Positions 1 through 5,843 of a stretch of 6,476 nucleotides of DNA are shown in pieces. Position 1 is the stretch's first letter. Each line of letters begins with the position of its first letter. Location: contig JAITES010000212.1 in the NCBI GenBank assembly GCA_031281925.1, forward strand, positions 1-6,476, read 5' to 3'. Both the position numbers and the translations under genes were made by a program. This stretch comes from Treponema sp. GTDB lineage: Bacteria; Spirochaetota; Spirochaetia; Treponematales; Breznakiellaceae. The notes beneath the pieces were generated by a model. The model did not search any database and had not been told where the DNA came from. It saw nothing but the letters and a program-made list of their open reading frames with translations.

Positions 1-200
1 TCTGGATTGGGCTCTTTGTCGCGGGTCTGCAAAACTTCCACATCCTGAACCTTCCGGGGGTACTATTAATTATAACCCTGTTCATAAGCACCAGTATTCC
101 CATGATGGAAAAACACCTGATTGCCCGGACACCTTCATACCGGGACTACCAGCGGAATGTCCCCATGCTCCTCCCCCTTCCCCCGCGTCGCCGCCGGTAA
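1..200 (+). CDS. DUF1295 / steroid 5-alpha-reductase-like membrane protein (3' end only)
   Basis: The last 65 codons of a gene that begins before the window, read from base 3 to the TAA at 198-200. A hydrophobic stretch (residues VLLIITLFI, bases about 60-86) is followed by STSIPMMEKHLIART, then PSYRDYQRNVP and a basic LPPRRRR tail. A last membrane helix followed by an 'IPxMExxxLxxRPxYxxYxxxVPxLLP' block is how DUF1295 (steroid 5-alpha-reductase C-terminal-like, integral membrane) proteins end. The natural substrate of most members is unknown, so no reaction is assigned. The related isoprenylcysteine methyltransferase family ends in a similar way and is the main alternative. The gene is followed directly by terminator-like stem-loops, so it probably closes its own transcription unit and is not part of the operon downstream. 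Confidence 0.72.
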   Translation, partial: WIGLFVAGLQNFHILNLPGVLLIITLFISTSIPMMEKHLIARTPSYRDYQRNVPMLLPLPPRRRR

Positions 201-210
201 AACCCATGCA

Positions 211-242
211 GAACCCGGGAACAAGCTCCCGGGTTCTTCGTT
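211..242 (+). terminator. Intrinsic terminator-like hairpin after the DUF1295 gene
   Basis: GAACCCGGGA (211-220) and TCCCGGGTTC (227-236) are perfect reverse complements separated by a 6-base loop (ACAAGC). The 10-bp GC-rich stem begins 10 bases after the stop codon and is followed by TTCGTTCT, a broken T-rich tail. The stem is strong and well placed for an intrinsic terminator; the tail is only moderate. Confidence 0.75.
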
Positions 243-246
243 CTCC

Positions 247-269
247 AGGCGCCCGGCCGCCGCCTTTTT
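247..269 (+). terminator. Possible second, tandem terminator hairpin
   Basis: AGGCG (247-251) pairs with CGCCT (261-265) across a 9-base GC-rich loop and runs straight into TTTTT (265-269). The stem is only 5 bp, but it has the uninterrupted T run that the hairpin at 211-236 lacks. The two may act together, or this one may be chance in GC-rich DNA. Confidence 0.4.
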
Positions 270-282
270 GAGCGGAACCGTA

Positions 283-315
283 TTGACGAATCCCGTTCCT
301 CTGTTATATTATAAT
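283..315 (+). promoter_or_regulatory. Sigma70-type promoter of the ABC ATPase-cysK unit
   Basis: TTGACG (283-288) matches the -35 consensus at five of six positions. TATATT (305-310) follows after a 16-bp spacer, and a perfect TATAAT overlaps it at 310-315 (21-bp spacer, so less likely to be the partner). Transcription would start near 317-322, leaving about 20 bases before the leader ORF. The position, just after the terminators and just before the first start codon, supports the call. Confidence 0.7.
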
Positions 316-332
316 TCCCATCAAAGTAGTAG

Positions 333-351
333 GATAACTATGAGCGTTATC
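333..351 (+). promoter_or_regulatory. Small hairpin enclosing the leader ORF start codon
   Basis: GATAAC (333-338) and GTTATC (346-351) are perfect reverse complements around a 7-base loop, TATGAGC, that contains the ATG at 340-342. The GGA of the presumed ribosome-binding site (AGTAGTAGGA, 325-334) runs into the 5' arm. The stem is short and AU-rich, so it may be weak or accidental, but its placement would let it tune initiation on the leader ORF. Confidence 0.35.
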
Positions 352-389
352 GATACCCGCAAAACCGGAGCCGTCAGGGGGTTTGACCT

Positions 390-393
<4 letters not shown>
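340..393 (+). CDS. Putative 17-residue leader ORF coupled to the ABC ATPase
   Basis: ATG at 340 opens a 17-codon frame encoding MSVIDTRKTGAVRGFDL and ending in TGA at 391-393, which overlaps the ATPase start as ATGA. Three things support translation: a good promoter just upstream, an AGTAGTAGGA ribosome-binding site about 5 bases before the ATG, and the tight stop/start overlap. The peptide matches nothing I recognise and has no Cys or codon run that would mark it as an amino-acid attenuator. It has no hydrophobic core, so it is not a signal peptide. The same frame stays open upstream to ATG 121, but that longer ORF would cross the terminators and promoter and is not credible. It may be a leader that regulates or couples ATPase translation, or a chance ORF. 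Confidence 0.5.
376..381 (+). promoter_or_regulatory. Ribosome-binding site of the ABC ATPase, inside the leader ORF
   Basis: AGGGGG lies 8 bases before the ATG at 390. It supports that start independently and means ribosomes translating the leader ORF would pass over it, so leader translation could open or block the site. Confidence 0.6.
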
Positions 394-1298
<905 letters not shown>

Positions 1299-1301
1299 CG
1301 C

Positions 1302-1332
1302 CTGTCCATAAAGCCGGTTACTTTACGGACAG
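1302..1332 (+). promoter_or_regulatory. Intergenic hairpin between ABC ATPase and cysK
   Basis: CTGTCCATAAAG (1302-1313) and CTTTACGGACAG (1321-1332) pair over 12 positions with one A-C mismatch, around a 7-base loop (CCGGTTA). It starts 4 bases after the ATPase stop and ends 5 bases before the cysK ribosome-binding sequence AGGAG (1337-1341). No T run follows, so it is not a standard intrinsic terminator. It could stabilise or process the mRNA, or insulate cysK initiation. Confidence 0.55.
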
Positions 1333-1347
1333 AACGAGGAGCGGCCA

Positions 1348-2313
1348 GTGAATAGTGAAGAAAAATTTAACGCGGACAGCAGGGGAAAGATTTATGACAG
1401 CATCATTGCTGCCAGGGGAAATACACCGCTGGTAAAACTCGGCAAACTGGGGGCCGGACTTCCGGGAATCGTGCTTGCAAAGGTTGAATCGTTTAACCCC
1501 ATGAACAGCGTCAAATGCCGTATCGGGGCTGCGATGCTGGATGCGGCGGAACGGGACGGCAAACTCAAGCCGGGCGGAACGGTGATAGAACCCACTTCCG
1601 GGAATACCGGTATAGGACTTGCCTTTGCCTGTGCCCGGCGGAATTACAAACTGATCCTTACCATGCCGGAAACCATGTCGGTGGAACGGCGCAAACTGGC
1701 GCAGATGCTTGGCGCAGATGTGGTACTCACCTCCGGCAAGGACGGCATGAAAGGCGCCGTGCGGAAGGCGGAAGAACTTACAAGCCAGATCCCCGGAAGC
1801 TTCATGCCTCTGCAGTTTGAAAACCCCGCAAACCCCGAGGCCCACCGCAGAACCACTGCGGAAGAAATCTGGGCCGATACTGCCGGAACGGTGGACATTT
1901 TTGTTGCCGGTGTTGGAACCGGCGGAACAATCACCGGAGTCGGGGAAGTTCTCAAAAGCAGGAAACCCGGCGTAAAGATAGTGGCCGTGGAACCCGACGC
2001 TTCGCCCGTGCTCTCAGGCGGCTTTGCCGGCCCCCACCGCATTCAGGGCATAGGAGCGGGTTTCATCCCGAAGGTGCTCAACCGTTCGATTATTGACGAG
2101 ATCGTAAGGGTTACCAATGACGATGCGATAAACACCGCCCGCCGGGTCGCCCGCACGGAAGGAATCCTCACCGGGATCTCCGCCGGAGCGGCGGTGTGGG
2201 CTGCCCTGAAGATCGCCTCCCGGCCTGAAAACTCAGGCAAAAACATTGTAGTGATACTTCCTGATTCAGGTGAACGCTATCTTTCAACCCAGCTTTCGGA
2301 TCTGGAAGACTAA
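1348..2313 (+). CDS. cysK: Cysteine synthase A (O-acetylserine sulfhydrylase)
   Basis: A 321-residue PLP enzyme that makes L-cysteine from O-acetylserine and sulfide in the cytoplasm, the last step of sulfur assimilation. The PLP lysine is K56 in NPMNSVKCRIG, close to the SVKCRIG of E. coli CysK as I recall it. TSGNTG (83-88) binds the substrate carboxylate, GTGGT (190-194) holds the PLP phosphate, and S307 in PDSGERY contacts the pyridine nitrogen. MPETMSVERR and the GIGAGFIP loop (235-240) are CysK hallmarks; the latter is near the docking site for the serine acetyltransferase tail. The length is normal and no cystathionine-synthase domain is present. The start is GTG at 1348, with AGGAG 6 bases upstream. 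The gene follows the ABC ATPase by 49 bp, and its TAA overlaps the lipoprotein ATG. No cysE is in view. CysM is less likely given the motif set. Confidence 0.95.
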   Translation: MNSEEKFNADSRGKIYDSIIAARGNTPLVKLGKLGAGLPGIVLAKVESFNPMNSVKCRIGAAMLDAAERDGKLKPGGTVIEPTSGNTGIGLAFACARRNYKLILTMPETMSVERRKLAQMLGADVVLTSGKDGMKGAVRKAEELTSQIPGSFMPLQFENPANPEAHRRTTAEEIWADTAGTVDIFVAGVGTGGTITGVGEVLKSRKPGVKIVAVEPDASPVLSGGFAGPHRIQGIGAGFIPKVLNRSIIDEIVRVTNDDAINTARRVARTEGILTGISAGAAVWAALKIASRPENSGKNIVVILPDSGERYLSTQLSDLED

Positions 2314-2924
2314 TGCCACAGGAAGTCAGCCGCCATGGGATATTTTTTAGAACGGCTCTGATTGTTATTTCCGTTGCGATGCTGAGCGCCTGTTCATCAC
2401 AAAAAGAAGCGGAGGAAGCGCCGATCATCACTTCGGCAAGTTATCAACATACTCTGTATAACGGCAAGAGGCAGCCCATTGAGGCAAAAGCGGCAAAGGA
2501 TGATGTTCCGCCTTTTATCATCACCTATTTTTCTTCGGAAGAAGCATTGCTCGAAAACAAGGGCGGCACTACCGAAGTTCCCGGGGAAGTGGGGGACTAT
2601 TTTGTGCGAATTGAACGGCCTGCGGGAAACGGATACAGGCAGGGGCAGAGCATCAAGGTTGAGTACCATATTCAAAAGGCGTTTATCACCATCAGTGCGG
2701 AGGAGAGGCAGGAATTTACCTATGACGGAAAACCAAAAGCCGCAGCCGCTTCCGCTGAACCGCCCGTGGAACTGAATATTGACTACTATACCGCCGGCAA
2801 CAGTAATACTGCGATTCCGGACGGCCCTCCGGTCAATCGGGGACAATACCGGGCGCTGATTTCCTTTGCGGGGAATGAACATTACATGGGCGCCTCAAAA
2901 GAAATAGTGCTTGTCATCAATTAA
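2313..2924 (+). CDS. Small lipoprotein with two MBG-like repeats, function unknown
   Basis: 203 residues. The N-terminus is a lipoprotein signal: basic residues (R7, H8, R13), a hydrophobic core TALIVISVAML and lipobox LSAC with C27 as the lipidated residue, followed by SSQKEAEEA. The mature part is two tandem copies of one beta-rich unit, about 49-121 and 137-203. Both follow Y(N/D)GK, then I(T/D)Y(F/Y), then P...G(D/Q)Y....I...GN..Y.G.S. This resembles MBG-type Ig-like repeats, usually found in large surface proteins and adhesins, so a two-repeat protein is a minimal version. No catalytic motif is visible. The start ATG overlaps the cysK stop as TAATG, with GGAAG 4 bases upstream, so it is probably translated by re-initiation after CysK. 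A role in sulfur metabolism is not implied by its sequence. Lipidation is confident, the repeat family fairly confident, the function unknown. Confidence 0.82.
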   Translation: MPQEVSRHGIFFRTALIVISVAMLSACSSQKEAEEAPIITSASYQHTLYNGKRQPIEAKAAKDDVPPFIITYFSSEEALLENKGGTTEVPGEVGDYFVRIERPAGNGYRQGQSIKVEYHIQKAFITISAEERQEFTYDGKPKAAAASAEPPVELNIDYYTAGNSNTAIPDGPPVNRGQYRALISFAGNEHYMGASKEIVLVIN

Positions 2925-2930
2925 GCACAC

Positions 2931-4367
2931 TCAGCCGCGTCTGATAAACCTCCCCCTCCCCGCCGTACCGTACAATTTCCCGTCCCGGACGATCACCTCT
3001 CCCCGTGAAATTGTACAGACAGGCCAGCCCTGCACTTCAAAGCCTTCATAGGCGCTGTAGTCAACATTCGCATGAAGCATTGACTTACTTAAAATCGTCC
3101 GCCTGTCAGGATCGATGATGACGATGTCCGCATCCGAGCCGGGAGCCAGTACGCCCTTTTGGGGATACATGCCAAAAATTTTTGCAGGGTTGCTGCAGCA
3201 GAGATCGACAAAACGGCGCAGGTCTATCCGTTTTTTTGTAACGCCTTCGGAATAGAGGAGCGGCATGCGTTCCTCGATGCCCGGAACACCCGAGGGGCAT
3301 TTTGTAAAATCGTCCTTTCCCTGCATCTTCTGCGTTTCAAAAAAGAAGGGGCAGTGATCGGTGGCAACAGTATCAATGTCAGCCTCAAGGCCCTTCCAGA
3401 GGGCATCCTGATCGGCAGGGCCGCGCAGGGGCGGGCACATGATGTATTTAAGGCCCTCAAAAGGGGAAATGCAAAACGGAGCTTCGGCGCCTGCGTCCGC
3501 TTTTTCGGCTGGCCTTCCGGGTTCGGGAAGGCCGTAGCGGCTTTCATCAAGCAGAAGGTATTGCGGACAGGTTTCGGCCAGAAGATTCTTCTGCCCCCGG
3601 TTCCGGGCGGCACGGATAAACTCAAGGCCGAGCCGGTTAGTAAGGTGCACAATATACAGCGGAGCATCATCGGCAATATGCGCCATGAGTATCATCCGGT
3701 TGATTGCCTCCGCCTCACATTCTGCGGGACGGGAAAGCGGATGATATGCGGGACTTGTTTTCCCTTCGGCCCTGAACCGTTCCCTCAGAAAATTGATTAC
3801 TCCGTCATTTTCAGGATGCACGGTAACAAGTACGCCGAGTTCCTTTGCCCGTTTCAAAACCTGAAACACATCCCCGTCTGAAAGTTTGAAACCGTATGTA
3901 AGGTAAACTTTGTAACTGCTTATCCCTTCGGCAGCCAGGCTTTCCATCATCTGCAGCACAGCGCCGTCCACATGCTGAATAACTCCGTGGAAACCGTAAT
4001 CAATAACTGCCTTGCCTTCGGCAAAACCGTGATACTTCTTTATCTGATGATCCAGCGGACAGCCTGCGGGCCCGAATGCGGGATGATCCACAATCGTTGT
4101 CGTTCCCCCGAAGGCGGCGGCCACCGTACCGGTATAAAAATCGTCACTGGCTACGGCAATACCCACATCAAGATTGAGATGAGTGTGAACATCAACGCCG
4201 CCGGGAATAACTATTTTCCCCGAAGCGTCAATCTCTTCCATGCCGGGGGAGAAAACAGCAAGGTTCCGCCCAATCTGCGTTATTTTTTCCCCTTCGCAGA
4301 GCAGATCGCAGACAGTCTCGGAATTTTCAGCAAGCACAAGGCCATTTCGAATAAGGAGTTTGTTCAT
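2931..4367 (-). CDS. hydA: D-hydantoinase / dihydropyrimidinase, HyuA (YgeZ)-type phenylhydantoinase
   Basis: A 478-residue cyclic amidohydrolase that opens hydantoin or dihydropyrimidine rings to N-carbamoyl amino acids in the cytoplasm. The binuclear metal site is complete: H61 and H63 (VDVHTHLN), K153 as the likely carboxylated lysine in SSYKVYLTYG, H184 (TVHPEN), H241 (IVHLT) and D337 (ATDHCPF); Y155 fits the oxyanion tyrosine. HLNLDVGIA, TTTIVDH, FGPAGC, FHGVIQHVDGA and the AGRGRFIRR end match E. coli HyuA/YgeZ as I recall it, more closely than classical dihydropyrimidinases. Relative to that protein there is an insertion of about 22 residues (282-303), and Cys311 in MCPPLR replaces the usual Ser. 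In enterobacteria the relative sits in a selenium-dependent purine/ureide cluster; none of those genes is here. The start aligns with the family start, but no ribosome-binding site precedes it. It converges on the lipoprotein gene with 6 bp between stops. Confidence 0.9.
   Translation of the reverse strand: MNKLLIRNGLVLAENSETVCDLLCEGEKITQIGRNLAVFSPGMEEIDASGKIVIPGGVDVHTHLNLDVGIAVASDDFYTGTVAAAFGGTTTIVDHPAFGPAGCPLDHQIKKYHGFAEGKAVIDYGFHGVIQHVDGAVLQMMESLAAEGISSYKVYLTYGFKLSDGDVFQVLKRAKELGVLVTVHPENDGVINFLRERFRAEGKTSPAYHPLSRPAECEAEAINRMILMAHIADDAPLYIVHLTNRLGLEFIRAARNRGQKNLLAETCPQYLLLDESRYGLPEPGRPAEKADAGAEAPFCISPFEGLKYIMCPPLRGPADQDALWKGLEADIDTVATDHCPFFFETQKMQGKDDFTKCPSGVPGIEERMPLLYSEGVTKKRIDLRRFVDLCCSNPAKIFGMYPQKGVLAPGSDADIVIIDPDRRTILSKSMLHANVDYSAYEGFEVQGWPVCTISRGEVIVRDGKLYGTAGRGRFIRRG
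3511..3533. repeat. Perfect inverted repeat inside the hydantoinase insertion
   Basis: GGCCTTCC (3511-3518) and GGAAGGCC (3526-3533) are exact reverse complements with a 7-base loop (GGGTTCG). They fall at the upstream edge of the segment encoding the extra residues of the hydantoinase (insert codons about 3459-3524). No T run follows on either strand, so it is not a terminator. It may be part of a small palindromic element inserted in frame, or a chance GC-rich hairpin. Confidence 0.45.
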
Positions 4368-4487
4368 ACGATCATTATAATACGAAAAAGTAGAAGCGGG
4401 AAAGAAGAACGGTTTTTTATTTGTAACGGCTTAATCCAGCCGGGGTCATGCAGTAGAACGAACATATTAATTGTAGTATCATGATTC
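4368..4487. other. Divergent intergenic region, hydantoinase/aroA
   Basis: This 120-bp AT-rich gap must hold the promoters of both flanking genes. Towards aroA, TAGTAT (4474-4479) and TATCAT (4477-4482) are possible -10 boxes 5-8 bases before the ATG, but neither has a recognisable -35. A short stem, CGGCT (4427-4431) with AGCCG (4438-4442) and a 6-base loop, lies mid-gap and could be an operator half-site pair or chance. The T run at 4413-4418 has no hairpin before it. No Shine-Dalgarno sequence precedes either start codon. Confidence 0.45.
4374..4402 (-). promoter_or_regulatory. Possible hydantoinase promoter giving a near-leaderless mRNA
   Basis: On the minus strand a perfect TATAAT (4379 down to 4374) ends 6 bases before the hydantoinase ATG. 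With normal spacing, transcription would start at or within a base or two of the ATG. The -35 position (4402-4397, TTCCCG, 17-bp spacer) is weak. The box is part of ATTATAAT (4374-4381), a palindrome that also reads TATAAT on the plus strand. No Shine-Dalgarno sequence lies between the box and the ATG. Confidence 0.4.
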
Positions 4488-5843
4488 ATGGATACAATCA
4501 TCAGGCCGCGGCAATTCAACGGCACTGTCCGCATCCCGGCTTCAAAATCCCATACGATACGCAGGCTTCTTGTTGCCTCAATGGCGGAAGGCCTCTCCGA
4601 AATCCGCCGCCCCCTGGACTCCCTGGACGCCCGTTCCTGTGTTGCCGTATGCCGGGCCATGGGCGCCAAAATTGAAGAGCGCCGCGGCATCGATCCTGCC
4701 TGTCCAAATCCTCCCGATGAAACGGGAGAAAAACTCCTGGGCTGGACGGTTCGGGGAAAACTTGAATTCCTGAATGAAAAAAACAACTTCGTGCCGCAGC
4801 CCTGCAATGTGGGTAATTCCGGAACCACCCTTTTTTTAAGCCTGGCATTGGCGGCCCTGGGTTCCGTTCCTGTACATTTTGACGGGGATGAACAGATCCG
4901 CCGCCGCAGCGCGGCGCCCCTGCTTGAGGCATTGAAGGGTCTGGGAGTCCGTGTTGAATCGGCGGGGGGCTGCGCGCCCATTACCGTTCAGGGCCCCTGG
5001 AAAGGAGGACGGATCAGCCTCCCTTCACCCACAAGCCAGTATCTTTCGGCCTTGCTCCTTGCCGCTCCCTGCGCCCCCAAAGGAACCGTTACCGAAATTG
5101 ACGTACCTCTTCTCAACGAAAGGCCCTATATCGAAATGACTCTTTCCTACCTTGAAGGCCGGCAGATTCTCTGCGAACACGATGATAATTTTTCCTTCTT
5201 CCGTATTCCCGGCGGCTCTTCCTGGAAACCGGTGACAGGAACAGTACCGGGAGATTTCTCCTCCGCCGCCTTTCCCGCCCTGGCCGCGGCGGTAAGCGGC
5301 GGGGATGCGCTGCTGCTCGATCTGGATCCTGCCGACACCCAGGGCGACAAGGCTTTCCTTGACATGCTTTCCCTCATGGGCTGCGGGGTACAGTGGGAGG
5401 AACACGGCGGAAGCCCTGCGGTGAGGATCCGCGGGGAAAAGCGGCTCAGGAGCGGGGAATTCGACCTCAACAAGACGCCGGATCTTCTGCCCGCGGCGGC
5501 AGCGCTGGCGGCTTTTGCTGAAGGGGACACCCTTCTCTATAATGCGGCCCATGCCCGGATCAAGGAAACAGACCGGATCACCGTGATGAGGGAAGAACTC
5601 TCAAAGCTGGGCGTACAATGCGAAGAGAGGCCGGATGGGCTTGTCATTCACGGTGAGGGCCGCATGAAAGGCGGAGAAATTGACAGCCGGGGGGATCACC
5701 GTATCGCGCTGGCTTTTGCGGCGGCGGCCTGCGGCACAGCGGACCCCGTTACGATACACGGTTCCGAATGCGCCGCCGTTACCTACCCCGGATTCATCGA
5801 AACCGTATCCAAAAAAACAGGAGAACAGCATGCAGGAACATGA
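4488..5843 (+). CDS. aroA: 3-phosphoshikimate 1-carboxyvinyltransferase (EPSP synthase)
   Basis: A 451-residue enzyme joining PEP to shikimate 3-phosphate, the sixth step of the shikimate pathway. K20, S21 and R25 in PASKSHTIRR match the E. coli K22/S23/R27 set. GNSGTT (109-114) is the PEP/glyphosate loop and keeps the Gly that class II resistant enzymes replace. R140 fits E. coli R124, Q184 (TSQYLS) fits Q171, D331 (NKTPDLLP) the catalytic Asp, E360 and R363 (KETDRI) E341/R344, and R405 (GDHRIA) R386. V431 stands where E. coli has K411. It exceeds the usual 425-430 residues, mainly through extra sequence at about 62-105. ATG 4488 is the first possible start, because an in-frame TGA lies just upstream at 4482-4484, yet no Shine-Dalgarno sequence precedes it. 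It overlaps the LysRS start by 14 bp, so the two are probably cotranscribed. Confidence 0.94.
   Translation: MDTIIRPRQFNGTVRIPASKSHTIRRLLVASMAEGLSEIRRPLDSLDARSCVAVCRAMGAKIEERRGIDPACPNPPDETGEKLLGWTVRGKLEFLNEKNNFVPQPCNVGNSGTTLFLSLALAALGSVPVHFDGDEQIRRRSAAPLLEALKGLGVRVESAGGCAPITVQGPWKGGRISLPSPTSQYLSALLLAAPCAPKGTVTEIDVPLLNERPYIEMTLSYLEGRQILCEHDDNFSFFRIPGGSSWKPVTGTVPGDFSSAAFPALAAAVSGGDALLLDLDPADTQGDKAFLDMLSLMGCGVQWEEHGGSPAVRIRGEKRLRSGEFDLNKTPDLLPAAAALAAFAEGDTLLYNAAHARIKETDRITVMREELSKLGVQCEERPDGLVIHGEGRMKGGEIDSRGDHRIALAFAAAACGTADPVTIHGSECAAVTYPGFIETVSKKTGEQHAGT
5819..5823 (+). promoter_or_regulatory. Ribosome-binding site deciding the LysRS start
   Basis: AGGAG lies 6 bases before ATG 5830, inside the end of aroA. 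The nearby ATG at 5840 is in another frame and gives no synthetase sequence, so 5830 is the start. Confidence 0.7.

Noticed and set aside
1318..1845. 175-codon minus-strand ORF opposite cysK
   Set aside because: It is antisense to strongly conserved cysK motifs, with no domain or promoter to support it.
3159..3881. 240-codon plus-strand ORF opposite the hydantoinase
   Set aside because: It is fully antisense to a well-conserved enzyme and has no recognisable motif or start context. Long shadow frames are common opposite GC-rich genes.
4411..4442. T run plus short stem in the divergent gap as a terminator
   Set aside because: The T run comes before the stem on the plus strand and reads as an A run on the minus strand, so neither orientation gives hairpin followed by T run.
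4364..4981. 205-codon minus-strand ORF across the divergent gap and aroA start
   Set aside because: It is antisense to the conserved AroA N-terminus, runs through the promoter region, and is Arg/Ser/Pro-rich in the way shadow frames are.
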